From NCBI GenBank assembly GCA_017302135.1, contig JAFLDZ010000001.1, positions 1 through 64,000 on the forward strand: DNA of 64,000 nt. The letters are read 5' to 3'. Positions 8,348 through 16,936 of the stretch are shown one piece after another; within the stretch, counting starts at the first letter, position 1; every line of letters begins with the position of its first letter. The translations under genes were made by a program, and so were the position numbers. The DNA is from Lysobacterales bacterium. Its GTDB lineage: Bacteria > Pseudomonadota > Gammaproteobacteria > Xanthomonadales > Xanthomonadaceae. The notes under the pieces were generated by a model that was not told where the DNA came from, searched no databases, and saw only the letters and a program-made list of their open reading frames with translations.

Positions 8348-10227
8348 GCGATGCCCTCCCCGATCTGCACGGCCCGCATCATCCCGGCTTCCATGTGCAA
8401 GAGCAGATGGCAGTGGTAAGCCCACATACCCAATGCGTCGGCGCGCACGCGGTAACTGCGCTTGCTGCCCGGCGGCATGTCGACGGTGTGCTTGCGCACC
8501 ATGAAGTTGCCGTCGTCGTCTTCTACATCGCTCCACACGCCATGCAAGTGGATCGGATGGGTCATCATCGTGTCGTTGACCAGCACGATGCGTACACGCT
8601 CACCGTAGTTGAGCCGCAGCGGCGTTACCTCGGAGAATTTCTGCCCGTCGAAGCCCCAGGCGAACTTCTCCATGTGCCCGGTCAGATGCAACTGGATTTC
8701 GCGTCCGGGATCGCGGCCGTCCGGGTCGTCGAACGTGCTCTTGAGCATCGAGTAGCTGAGCACCGTGCGACCGTTGTCGCGCAGGCCATTGCCAGGATCG
8801 TCCAACCGCGAGCTGACGGTCATCGCCTGGTTGTCGATCAGCGGGTTACGCGTTTCACTGGCCGGGTGCGTGACCGTGCTCTCGGGGCCCATGCCGGTCA
8901 TTGAGCCGCTTTTCATGCCCGCCATGTCGTGGCCGGCATGGGGGTCGGCGTTGGCCGGCTTGGACTCCTGCGTTGCCGAGCCATGATCCATGCCGGTCAT
9001 GCCCATGTTTGCGCCGCAGCTCATTTCCATGCCCTTGCCCCCGGACATGTCCATGCCGCCCATACTTCCATGGTCCATGCCCATGTCGGTCATGCTGAGG
9101 AGGTAACGCGGGTCGAGCGCCGGGACGGGAGCGCGCAAGCCTTGGCGCACTGCCAGCGTGCCGCTAACGTAACCGGTGCGGCCGGAATCCTGGGCGAAAA
9201 TGGTGAAGGCGTCCTGCCCGGACGGTTCGACGATGACGTCGAAGGTCTCGGCCACGGCAATGCGGAATTCGTCCACCGTCACCGGATGCACGTACTGGCC
9301 GTCGGCAGCGACCACGGTCATCTTCAGGCCGGGGATACGCACGTCGAAATAGGTCATCGCCGAGCCATTGATGAAGCGCAGCCGTACCTTCTCGCCACTG
9401 CGAAACAGCCCGGTCCAGTTGCCTAGCGCGGTAGTGCCGTTCATCAGGTAGGTGTAGGTGTGGGCGTTGACGTCCGACAGGTCGGTCGGCGTCATCCGCA
9501 TTGCGCCCCACATGCGCCGGTCGGCCAACGTGGCCTTCAGGCCATCCTGCTTCGCGTCGCTCAGGAAATCGCCGACAGTGCGTTTGTAGTAGTTGTCATA
9601 GCCCGCCATCTTCTTCATGCGCGAGAACAGTGCGGCCGGATCAAGGTCGGTCCAGTCGGACAGCATCACGACGTAGTCGCGGTCGTAGGCGAACGGCTCC
9701 GGCGCGATGGGGTCGATGATCAACGGCCCGTACAGGCCGGCCTGTTCCTGGAGCGAGGAGTGGCTGTGGTACCAGTAGGTACCGCCCTGGTTGACGGCGA
9801 AACGATAGTGGTACGCCTCGCCGCGGGCGATGCCGTTGAAGCTCAGGCCCGGCACGCCGTCCATGTTGGCAGGCAGGATGATGCCGTGCCAGTGGATTGA
9901 GGTTTCATTGCCGTGGATGGAACCGGCGGGCAGCGCGTTCGCTACGCGCAGGTTGACCGTAGTGCCTTCGCGCCAGCGCAGCAGCGGGGCTGGGATCGAG
10001 CCATTGACCGTAATCGCCGGACGCGTGCGCCCAGTGAAGTTCATCGGGGTTTCGCCGATAGCCAGGTCGAAATCGGTACCGGAAAGGACATTGTTATTGC
10101 CAGGCCCTTTCAGCGCCCAGCTGTTCTTGGGCCACAAACCCAGCGCCGCGGCCGCACCGCCGGCGGCCAGCCCTTGAACAAACCGGCGACGCGACAGCGC
10201 GCCGCGATCAAAGCGATCCATAGACAT
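8344..10227 (-). CDS. copA: CopA periplasmic multicopper oxidase
   Basis: This 627-residue protein has a twin-arginine signal (S-R-R-R-F-V-Q-G, about residues 13-20) and three cupredoxin domains. Copper sites are visible as H-W-H-G and H-S-H in the first domain and as H-P-I-H-L-H-G and H-C-H-L-L-L-H-M-E-A-G-M at the C-terminus. A Met-rich insertion with M-D-H-G-S-M-type repeats lies at about 375-455. CopA oxidises Cu(I) and binds copper in the periplasm. ATG 10227 is preferred to the GTG four codons earlier because GGAG lies 7 bases before it. copL lies upstream and copB is coupled downstream. Confidence 0.94.
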   Translation of the reverse strand: MSMDRFDRGALSRRRFVQGLAAGGAAAALGLWPKNSWALKGPGNNNVLSGTDFDLAIGETPMNFTGRTRPAITVNGSIPAPLLRWREGTTVNLRVANALPAGSIHGNETSIHWHGIILPANMDGVPGLSFNGIARGEAYHYRFAVNQGGTYWYHSHSSLQEQAGLYGPLIIDPIAPEPFAYDRDYVVMLSDWTDLDPAALFSRMKKMAGYDNYYKRTVGDFLSDAKQDGLKATLADRRMWGAMRMTPTDLSDVNAHTYTYLMNGTTALGNWTGLFRSGEKVRLRFINGSAMTYFDVRIPGLKMTVVAADGQYVHPVTVDEFRIAVAETFDVIVEPSGQDAFTIFAQDSGRTGYVSGTLAVRQGLRAPVPALDPRYLLSMTDMGMDHGSMGGMDMSGGKGMEMSCGANMGMTGMDHGSATQESKPANADPHAGHDMAGMKSGSMTGMGPESTVTHPASETRNPLIDNQAMTVSSRLDDPGNGLRDNGRTVLSYSMLKSTFDDPDGRDPGREIQLHLTGHMEKFAWGFDGQKFSEVTPLRLNYGERVRIVLVNDTMMTHPIHLHGVWSDVEDDDGNFMVRKHTVDMPPGSKRSYRVRADALGMWAYHCHLLLHMEAGMMRAVQIGEGIA

Positions 10228-10337
10228 ATCGAACTCCACTTACATACCCGCGCATACAGGTAGGAACAAAGACGGTCCGCGCGGACTTCCACGCCAGACA
10301 AGCATCAAGACAGCACCGAGGGGTGCCCAGGGGCCGC

Positions 10338-10751
10338 TTAGCCGATAGGAGGTCGGGTAGGATGGGCGAGCGCAGGCGAAATGTGGCCCAGCAATAATGG
10401 GCGAATGCTCTGGCTGTGGTTCACAAGCGCGGTGGGGATAAATGCATAGACGGGCGGTGCTTGGACACCGTGCATGCACATGCAGGTGCAACTTGCGGAC
10501 TTGCAGCAGTCCGGGCTCGGGTGCTTCACAGGATCCGGAGTCGGATCAGTCGCGGCCGTGGGACCTACTTGGCTCATACCACTGGCTTCGTGGCATGGTT
10601 TTTCAACAGCAGCTCTCTCGGCGGCAGGAACACTGCTGACCGGCGCAGCATGGGACATCTGCATGCGTGTCGCAGCAAAGGCGCCCGTGGCGCTATTCAG
10701 CACCAAGGCGACACTAAGAAGCACTCGCAAGAGGATTGACCAGACCGACAT
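10338..10751 (-). CDS. copL: CopL-family copper-responsive regulatory/metal-binding protein
   Basis: This 137-residue protein has an N-terminal hydrophobic signal or anchor (about residues 6-26), then M-Q-M-S-H, a C-H-E pair and a dense cysteine cluster, C-C-K-S-A-S-C-T-C-M-C-M-H-G (about 82-95). The size, the cysteine cluster and the place directly upstream of copA match CopL, which in Xanthomonas is required for copper-induced expression of copAB. The mechanism is unresolved in the family, and translation of the short leader has been discussed. A 10-base palindrome, TTTACGTAAA, lies upstream at 10820-10829. Confidence 0.85.
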   Translation of the reverse strand: MSVWSILLRVLLSVALVLNSATGAFAATRMQMSHAAPVSSVPAAERAAVEKPCHEASGMSQVGPTAATDPTPDPVKHPSPDCCKSASCTCMCMHGVQAPPVYAFIPTALVNHSQSIRPLLLGHISPALAHPTRPPIG

Positions 10752-10844
10752 GACGCAACTGTAACCTCAAAATCCAACAAAACAATATAGGGGACGTGAA
10801 CTCTGACCGAGGTCTAGACTTTACGTAAACCCCCTGCCAACGCG

Positions 10845-11749
10845 CTACGCGGATGGCCCGTTCATTTCCACCGTGACATGGGCGAGCTCCTCATGGATCC
10901 CCAACGCCTGTCGGTAGTGTTCAGGAGTCGCATCGGCCCCAGCCACCAAAGCCACGACGCACGAATATTTGCCCCTGCCCACACGCCAGACATGCAGATC
11001 GGTAATCTCAACCACCGGGGAGCCGGTGGCAATGACCTCTCTGATTTCCTCTACCACCGGCGCATCCATTTCCGCGTCCAGCAACACCTTGCTGGTATCG
11101 CGCAAAAGTCCACGAGCCCAAACCGCCACCAGGACTGCACCCACAATGCCCATCACCCGGATCCAGCCAGACCGCGCCCCAGATCTTCCCACCGGTGAGA
11201 GCAATGATCGCGAGGACCGAGGTGGCCGCATCTGCCAGCACGTGCAAATAGGCTGCCCGAAGGTTCAAGTCCTGGTGCTGATGGCCGTTATGTTCGTGAT
11301 GATGGGAGTGATCATGATCGTGGTTGTGATGATGACTGCCCTGCAGCAGCCAGGCGCAGACCAGATTTACGACCAAGCCGACCGTCGCCAACGCAATGGC
11401 CTGGTTATAGTGGATCGGAAGTGGAGAGATGAGGCGCTCGATGGATTGAAAGGCCATGAGTCCCGCTACACACAGCAATAGCACGGCGCTGGTGTAGCCG
11501 CCCAGGATTTCAATCTTCCAGGTTCCAAACGCAAAGCGCGTGTCGTTGGCATATCGCCTGGCGCAGGCATAGGCGAGAACCGATAGGCCCAACGCAACCG
11601 CATGCGAGCCCATGTGCCAACCATCGGCCAGCAACGCCAATCTCGACCGCCATCATCGTGGCGGTGAGGAAAAGCACGGCACCCCTTCGCGCAATAGCTC
11701 CATACGAACGGAAGTTGACCGCCGTAGGCGCGGCCTGCTGACCAGCCAC
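10845..11749 (-). pseudogene. Cation diffusion facilitator (DmeF/CzcD type), disrupted
   Basis: Three frames together rebuild a CDF metal-efflux transporter. The N-terminal part ends F-L-T-A-T-M-M-A-V-E-I. The middle (11640 to about 11160) has A-L-L-A-D-G-W-H-M-G-S-H, which holds a family zinc site, membrane helices and a His-rich loop H-H-H-N-H-D-H-D-H. The C-terminal part has W-A-R-G-L-L-R-D-T-S-K-V-L-L-D. The first join lacks about ten residues normally between V-E-I and A-L-L-A-D-G-W and changes frame. The second, near 11156-11160, looks like one extra G in a short G run (W-L-D-P should continue V-M-G-I-V-G). The product should be nonfunctional unless the second lesion is a sequencing error. 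Confidence 0.8.
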
Positions 11750-11753
11750 TCAC

Positions 11754-12123
11754 CTTTGCCCTGCGGCCTCGCGGGGCTAAACCTAAATGGCCGTTGGTTT
11801 CCGTTTGTACTCACTTTCATCATCAACCCGCGCTCAACGCCGACGTAAAACTGGGCTCTATCCCAAGTTTCGATCATTGTGCTGGGTTAGAAGGTGGATT
11901 CTTGAAGGCACTGCAATCAGTTGGCTCGGAATTTTACCAGCCCAAGCTCCCCCAACGGCATACAACAGGCACCAACGACTTACCGTGAACACCTTGCTGG
12001 AAATACCGCAACAATATTCCCTGCCTTTCCATGAATTCCGCTCCTTTTTCCTTCCGATAAAACCAGCACATCATTCCCCAATGATGGGTATCAATCTCGG
12101 CGCCCATCTTTGAGGAAGCCCTA
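11754..12123. other. Intergenic stretch without a supportable gene
   Basis: This separates the copper cluster from the mobile-element module. Open frames here lack ribosome sites and family sequence. Its right end holds GAGGAAG (12112-12118), the ribosome site of the next gene. Base composition becomes visibly AT-richer toward 12060, marking a likely join between DNA of different origin. Confidence 0.5.
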
Positions 12124-12510
12124 ATGAAGGAAGATAGTGTCGACGAAAAAGCCGCGCGATTCATCGCGGAGTACCAAAAGCTCAAGGAAAAGAAAGGCCT
12201 GGAAAAATTCCTTGGTCTCATCAAGCAAGTTATCTTGTCTTCCAAACAAGACAACATCACCGACAAGGAAATAATTGACATCATCCGCAGCCTTGGATTC
12301 AAGGAAAAACTTTACCCAGCAAAATTTAATGAGCTTCGCAAACAGCTGAACGCTGACAAGGTTTCGGATGCCAACGAAGATCGCGGCAGCAACAATGATG
12401 GGGACCAACCGCCTGCCTCGGGAGACGAGATTGAACACAGCGACGCTGCTGCACCCTCTCACATTTCTGATGCGCTCAATGGTGTCGGCCATACGGAGAT
12501 TGCGGAATGA
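12124..12510 (+). CDS. Hypothetical acidic/charged protein
   Basis: The 128-residue protein is not recognised. The first 75 residues are charged and probably helical (K-L-K-E-K-K-G-L-E-K-F-L). The rest is low complexity, rich in Asn, Asp, Gly and Ser. A GAGGAAG ribosome site precedes the ATG. The last codons overlap the DUF3987 gene by ATGA, so the two are coupled and may act together, for example as a small partner of that protein. DNA here is AT-richer than the flanks, a sign of transfer. Confidence 0.75.
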   Translation: MKEDSVDEKAARFIAEYQKLKEKKGLEKFLGLIKQVILSSKQDNITDKEIIDIIRSLGFKEKLYPAKFNELRKQLNADKVSDANEDRGSNNDGDQPPASGDEIEHSDAAAPSHISDALNGVGHTEIAE

Positions 12511-13973
12511 ATATTCCAGCTCCATATTTTTTTCGCAGTGGAAACGAAGCGCAGTTGGATATGCTTCCGTCGATCGCAAAGGACGCGGCAAAAGCGTATT
12601 GCGCCAAGACGAACAGTGCAGACCCTATTATGGTGCGGACGTACCTGCTTTCCGTAATGTCCTCAGCCGCCGGACCGTTTTATTTCATCAAACCACCCGG
12701 ATGGAACCCGCATCCGATCAATGCGAATACGTTGTGCATTGTAGGAACTGGCAACTCGAAAAGCCCAGTGCATGATCGCGTTATTCAGCCGCTGATGTGT
12801 CACGCGAACGAAAGCATTGTCCGCTTCATTCAGATGGAAGCCAAGTTCAGGGCACAACTTGACCAGCGAAAGCTCCAGGTCGAAGTGTTGAGGGCGGAAG
12901 TTCGCCGCCGCAAGCGTAAGAACGAAGCGTGCGGAGAAGTGGAAGCGGAACTCGCGGCCTTGAACCACAACACCCCGAAGCCACCTAAGCTGCGCCCACG
13001 TCGCGCAGGGAACATCGACTTGGAGGGGATGGTGCGGCAGTTGGATGGCAATAACGAGGCTATCGACTTCCTTACCGATGAGGGGGAAAGATTTTTCTCC
13101 AACCCCCTGATGCGCCATCCAGCTGAACTGATCGACTTAATTGACGGAAAGCCACTGGATTTCATCCGCGAGAAGAAAAAGCCTCTGTTTGCAATAAATC
13201 CTTCGGGTACGCTTGGAATTCTGCTGCAGCGTGCGGTACTGAATCCGTATATTCCTCGATTTAAGGGCGGCGAGATAATCAAGCACAAGACTGTCGAGCT
13301 GGGCTTGTTTGCTCGCTTTCTTATTTATGTCGCTGCTCCCATGCCCTTTGGTAACGGGTATTTAGAGAGCGACGACGACGATGAAAATATTGCCAAATTC
13401 CATAAGCGCCTTCGTGCCATGTACGACAAGCACCGTGAAAATCTTGAATCTGGCATCACTGAACGCATTGAACTTTCGTTCGCTCCAGATGCCGTGGGGT
13501 ACTGGAGTGAGCTGGATCGAGTCGTCCACGACCTGAAATTTGGTCAGTTTTCCCATATCGAAGATTTCGTTTCCAAGATGTTGAACCTCACCGCCCGCGT
13601 GGCCTCGTTGCTGCATGTATTCGAAAGCGATACCCACTACGTGTCATTGTCGGCTCTGCAGCGTGCCTGGGAGATCGTCGGGTTTCATGCTGGTCAGTAC
13701 GAACAGTTATTTGCTCCGCCCCCGCCAATGCCCGTGCAGGAGGCGGATGTGGCTGCCGTTGCCAATTACCTGGGCAACCTTTCTTGGCCGGTCAACTTGC
13801 GGGAAGTCCCAGTTGAACCCATCGGCCTTTGGCTGAACATCTCGGATCGCCGTGTGCGCGCCGCCTTGTTGCGCCTGGAGAACCGCGGAATGATTGAGTT
13901 CTGCAAAGAAAAGCGTGGTTATATCAACTGCCATAATCCGTTTGTTCACACGCGCAATATCACCTGGCGTTGA
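12507..13973 (+). CDS. DUF3987-type protein of mobile elements
   Basis: The 488-residue protein resembles the DUF3987 family (YfjI-like), found in plasmids, prophages and integrative elements near replication genes. Features are an N-terminal A-K-A-Y-C-A-K-T...P-I-M-V-R-T-Y-L-L segment, a V-G-T-G-N-S-K-S-P-V-H-D motif where a Walker-like loop usually sits (about residues 83-94; the glycine-lysine order is not a canonical P-loop), a charged coiled coil (about 110-160) and a C-terminal winged-helix-like part. A role in element replication is inferred only. It ends at a strong terminator. Confidence 0.7.
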   Translation: MNIPAPYFFRSGNEAQLDMLPSIAKDAAKAYCAKTNSADPIMVRTYLLSVMSSAAGPFYFIKPPGWNPHPINANTLCIVGTGNSKSPVHDRVIQPLMCHANESIVRFIQMEAKFRAQLDQRKLQVEVLRAEVRRRKRKNEACGEVEAELAALNHNTPKPPKLRPRRAGNIDLEGMVRQLDGNNEAIDFLTDEGERFFSNPLMRHPAELIDLIDGKPLDFIREKKKPLFAINPSGTLGILLQRAVLNPYIPRFKGGEIIKHKTVELGLFARFLIYVAAPMPFGNGYLESDDDDENIAKFHKRLRAMYDKHRENLESGITERIELSFAPDAVGYWSELDRVVHDLKFGQFSHIEDFVSKMLNLTARVASLLHVFESDTHYVSLSALQRAWEIVGFHAGQYEQLFAPPPPMPVQEADVAAVANYLGNLSWPVNLREVPVEPIGLWLNISDRRVRAALLRLENRGMIEFCKEKRGYINCHNPFVHTRNITWR

Positions 13974-14000
13974 CCAAAAAAAATGCGGGTGCGCACCTCA

Positions 14001-14030
14001 AGGCGGGGGCATTCGCCCCCGCCTTTCTTG
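14001..14030. terminator. Strong hairpin terminator between convergent operons
   Basis: A perfect 9-base stem (GGCGGGGGC / GCCCCCGCC) closes an ATTC loop and is followed by TTTCTTGTT on the plus strand. A second small dyad (GGTGCGCACC) followed on the minus strand by CGCATTTTTTTT lies at about 13978-13998. The pair can stop transcription from both sides. Confidence 0.9.
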
Positions 14031-14034
14031 TTGT

Positions 14035-14124
14035 CTACTGCTTTACATGTGCGTCGTACAGGTACATCACCAATCCGTAAAATGCAAAACCGCATAGCAC
14101 GATGCCGCCAATGATCTTGAACAT
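14035..14124 (-). CDS. Small single-span membrane protein, 29 residues
   Basis: A 29-codon frame begins M-F-K-I-I-G-G-I-V-L-C-G-F-A and ends D-A-H-V-K-Q. Almost the whole length is one hydrophobic helix with a short charged tail. An AAAGGAG ribosome site lies 6 bases before the ATG, and the frame is the last of the leftward operon, ending just before the terminator. Good ribosome site, fitting position and a clean membrane helix support a real small gene. Its role is unknown. Confidence 0.6.
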   Translation of the reverse strand: MFKIIGGIVLCGFAFYGLVMYLYDAHVKQ

Positions 14125-14142
14125 CGGTTCTCCTTTCGCTTG

Positions 14143-14355
14143 TCAGTTGTCGTGTAGCGAACCGTGGCCGGCGAGATATATGTTGAGCAGGTAATCCTCG
14201 CGGTGCCTCAGCACGTTGCTGGCTTGTTCCTGGCTCAAGCCGTGGCTGGTGAAGTACGTCAGCAACTCGGTGTCCGTGCTGTTCTCGTCGTTCGACAGTA
14301 CATCCTCGACCCACGCCACTTGCTCGTCGATCAGTCCGTACCTGAAGGCGCTCAT
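14143..14355 (-). CDS. Hypothetical 70-residue protein of the mobile-element operon
   Basis: The small acidic protein is not recognised. It is predicted helical, with W-V-E-D-V-L-S-N-D near residue 15 and H-R-E-D-Y-L-L-N-I-Y-L-A near residue 50. Its ATG overlaps the stop of the preceding gene (ATGA), so it is coupled to it. Being conserved in the operon between the Cys-rich protein and the 29-residue membrane protein is the main reason to call it a gene. Confidence 0.65.
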   Translation of the reverse strand: MSAFRYGLIDEQVAWVEDVLSNDENSTDTELLTYFTSHGLSQEQASNVLRHREDYLLNIYLAGHGSLHDN

Positions 14356-15257
14356 GCCGCAGCCCCCTGTGGCGGCAGTTGCGATACCTTGGTCTCCAGC
14401 CTTCTACGCAATCCGCCGCCGTTGGTCTTCGCCGTAGTCGACTCTGCTTCACCCTCCGGGTAGAACTCCTCGACCACCGCCGGCACGTCTTCTCCCAATT
14501 CCTCGAAGGCGCCATTGGCGAAGCCCTGGCGGGCAGCTTCGTCCAGTGCGGCCTGGTCAAAGCCGCTTTCCCGCCGTTGCTCATCCTTCTGCCTTGCATC
14601 CGAAATTGCCTGTTCCAGTGTCAGGCCCGTGCGTACCACCAGATCAACGTAGTAGATCGCGGCGCGGAAGCTCATCGTCGTGGACTTGCCACGCAGCTTC
14701 AGCTCCAACGGCATGCAAGCCAACCGCCCTCCAGAGACAGCGCTGAAGTACTGCAACCTTGCCGCCAGCGTGCGGATGGTGTTGAAGGACGTGGTGCGCA
14801 GCACGAAGCTCCCCAGCGCATCCTCCTCGCCATCGCCTACTACGACATTGAGCCTGGCATACGCCTTGCAGTCGCCATTGGCGAAGGCGCAGGTATCCGG
14901 TCCTATACAGGCCAGATTGGTGATCCCCTCCTTCCCTGTGCGCCTGCACGTCTCACCATTTCCCACGCAAACGGGCCTACCCGTGGAACGGTCGAACAGC
15001 GAGTAGTCGGCCCGCATGTTCAGCGTCGGGTCGTTGAACAGCAACCGTACCGGGATTGAGCGCAGCTTGTGGCCCTCCGCTTCCTTGCGCAGCTTTTCAT
15101 CCAGTGGATGCAGCACCCAACCTTCTCGATTCTGTACCTGACTGGTCAGGGTGAACTGATCGTCCTTCTCCGGCAGGCGCTTGCCGTTACGTTCGACCAC
15201 GCGGCCGATGGAGATCCGCCCGACCACGGGCGGAGTGATTGCCAAACCTTTCAACAT
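14352..15257 (-). CDS. Cys-rich putative metal-binding protein of ICE/plasmid modules
   Basis: The 301-residue protein resembles a family usually labelled hydrolase or metal-binding protein that travels next to YqaJ exonucleases in integrative elements and plasmids. A likely zinc site is formed by C-V-G-N-G-E-T-C, then C-I-G-P-D-T-C and C-K-A-Y (about residues 97-135). The N-terminal half reads as a compact beta-rich domain. The C-terminal quarter is acidic and low complexity. It overlaps the YqaJ gene by a few bases. Pairing with a recombination exonuclease suggests a role in strand annealing or element recombination, but this is inference. Confidence 0.65.
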   Translation of the reverse strand: MLKGLAITPPVVGRISIGRVVERNGKRLPEKDDQFTLTSQVQNREGWVLHPLDEKLRKEAEGHKLRSIPVRLLFNDPTLNMRADYSLFDRSTGRPVCVGNGETCRRTGKEGITNLACIGPDTCAFANGDCKAYARLNVVVGDGEEDALGSFVLRTTSFNTIRTLAARLQYFSAVSGGRLACMPLELKLRGKSTTMSFRAAIYYVDLVVRTGLTLEQAISDARQKDEQRRESGFDQAALDEAARQGFANGAFEELGEDVPAVVEEFYPEGEAESTTAKTNGGGLRRRLETKVSQLPPQGAAA

Positions 15258-16246
15258 GTTGAAGCCCTCTGTGGTTGATCGGAAGCCAGCGACAGCACGA
15301 ACCGTCGCGAACCGGGACGGGTCACGGTGTATTGCAAAGCGATACCGGGGTGATCGGCTGTGAACCGTTTGGTGTCGAGACTGGTGCCGTCCTTGGACCG
15401 CTTGAAGGTCACTTCGCCGCCAGCGAACACAGCGTGCGAGGCATCCCCCATTGCCTGCTGGAGGGTCTGCTTGTGCAGCTCAGCCTGCTGTTCCTTGACC
15501 TCAAGTTCTGCTTTCAACTCGGAGAGCGAGGTGAACACCTGTGACAGCGCTTCGTCTTGGCTGAAGTCCAGTGTGGTGCTATTGCCAGGATAGAACTGGC
15601 GCAGGGCTCTGGCCGCCGATTCGCTGCCATCGGCAGGCGGAGGCGTATCGGTTTCCACGTACTCCCAGAACCTGGCTTCCAGCACAATCAGGCGGGCGAT
15701 GACTTCGTCGTCGCGTGGAATGTGGTGGATCTCCAATGCCTGCCCGCACAGCAGGACGGCCACATCCGCCGCCGCCTTACCGGTAACAGCCAACTGGTGC
15801 TGCACCTGCAACTGGATGTATTCGGGGACGCCTTCCCGCCACAAGCGCGAGCCGAACTCGCCCGCAGTCTTGCACTCCAGAATCTGCACGTCCTGACAAC
15901 CCACCACTTCCCGATCGATATTCGCCAGCATGAAGTTGAAGGTCGGATGCTGAAGTACGGCATTGATCTTCCGTACCTTGCGATCCGTCTTCTGCATGTA
16001 GGCCACCGCGACATACGGCTCCAACAGGGTTCCCCAGAACCGAGGATCCTGCATGCCCGGGTTTTCCTCGTTTGCTCCCGCTCGCCCGGTCTTTTCCATC
16101 CACAACTCAAGCTGGCTCTTGTAGGGGTTCAAACCTACTGCTGCTGCTGCATCCGAACTTCCGATGCCACCCTTGCGTACTTCCAGCCACTGCCCGCGAT
16201 CGAGCGTGCGGGTATCCACCAGGCGTAAAGCCCTTTGTTTCACCAT
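15251..16246 (-). CDS. YqaJ-family phage-type recombination exonuclease
   Basis: This 331-residue protein has the lambda-exonuclease/YqaJ layout. An N-terminal R-K-G-G-I-G-S-S-D-A-A-A-A-V-G-L-N-P-Y motif (about residues 25-43) and W-G-T-L-L-E-P-Y-V are present. The PD-(D/E)xK core shows as A-N-I-D-R-E-V and I-L-E-C-K-T-A (about 108-130), followed by Q-L-Q-V-Q-H-Q-L. The family chews 5' ends of duplex DNA to expose single strands for annealing. The C-terminus (about 240-331) adds a coiled coil. GGGAGA precedes the ATG, just after a terminator hairpin, so expression may depend on a nearby promoter. Confidence 0.85.
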   Translation of the reverse strand: MVKQRALRLVDTRTLDRGQWLEVRKGGIGSSDAAAAVGLNPYKSQLELWMEKTGRAGANEENPGMQDPRFWGTLLEPYVAVAYMQKTDRKVRKINAVLQHPTFNFMLANIDREVVGCQDVQILECKTAGEFGSRLWREGVPEYIQLQVQHQLAVTGKAAADVAVLLCGQALEIHHIPRDDEVIARLIVLEARFWEYVETDTPPPADGSESAARALRQFYPGNSTTLDFSQDEALSQVFTSLSELKAELEVKEQQAELHKQTLQQAMGDASHAVFAGGEVTFKRSKDGTSLDTKRFTADHPGIALQYTVTRPGSRRFVLSLASDQPQRASTC

Positions 16247-16257
16247 CTCGTTCTCCC

Positions 16258-16287
16258 AATAAAAAAGGCCGCCCCAAAGGGCGGCCT
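16258..16287 (-). terminator. Hairpin terminator between the RadC-like and YqaJ genes
   Basis: On the minus strand a GGCCGCC / GGCGGCC stem is followed by TTTTTTATT, a typical intrinsic terminator. It lies between the RadC-like gene and the YqaJ gene and would reduce read-through between the two parts of the leftward module. The 140 bases between it and the RadC-like stop hold no convincing gene. Confidence 0.8.
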
Positions 16288-16426
16288 GTGCGTGGTGCTA
16301 CTTCTCAGTGGTCCGGATCCCCGGCCTGCGGTTTTCAATGCGCTTCAATCGCTCTGGAACACATGCTCGTACTTACGCCCGCACGGAACGCGGGCCATGC
16401 CGTTGCTCACCGAACCAACGTGAGCG

Positions 16427-16936
16427 CTACACCAGTCCCCGGGCTGCCATCGAGACCGCCTGACCAGCCGTGACCACGAAGTGGTCCAGCAACCGGATAT
16501 CCATCAGCCCCAGAGCGCTCTTCAGTTGAGTCGTGACTGCCCGATCAGCTGCAGAGGGTTCGGTATGGCCGCTGGGGTGGTTGTGGGCCACCACGACCGC
16601 CCCAGCATTTAAGGCCAGCGCGCGCTGGACCACGACGCGCAGACGCACCTCTGCTCCATCCACCGAACCGGAGAACAGCCGCTCCACTGCGATGAGCCGA
16701 TGGTGGGTATCGAGGAAGGCGACTTCGAAGTGCTCCCGTGCCTCGTTGCCCAATCGCAACCGGAAGAACGCACCGCACGTAGTGGGATCCCCCAGCAATG
16801 GGCCCAGGTCGCAGGCCCGCTGTTCGAGAATGCGCAGTGCTCGGGCGATGGTCCGCTCGTCGCGTGCCCGGATGGCCTCCTCCGACGAGGCCATCCGAGC
16901 AACTGCCGACTCACTCACACGTGATCGAGCCTGCAT
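16427..16936 (-). CDS. RadC-like JAB/JAMM-domain protein
   Basis: The 169-residue protein has the RadC JAMM motif: a conserved Glu upstream (H-F-E-V-A-F-L-D-T-H-H), then V-A-H-N-H-P-S-G-H-T-E-P-S-A-A-D (about residues 115-130) with both histidines and the aspartate of the metal site. RadC proteins of mobile elements have no firm biochemical role, and the old link to recombination repair is disputed. The ATG at 16936 is chosen because it touches the stop of the DUF932 gene (TGATG), giving coupling. The frame extends further upstream inside that gene. Confidence 0.82.
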   Translation of the reverse strand: MQARSRVSESAVARMASSEEAIRARDERTIARALRILEQRACDLGPLLGDPTTCGAFFRLRLGNEAREHFEVAFLDTHHRLIAVERLFSGSVDGAEVRLRVVVQRALALNAGAVVVAHNHPSGHTEPSAADRAVTTQLKSALGLMDIRLLDHFVVTAGQAVSMAARGLV

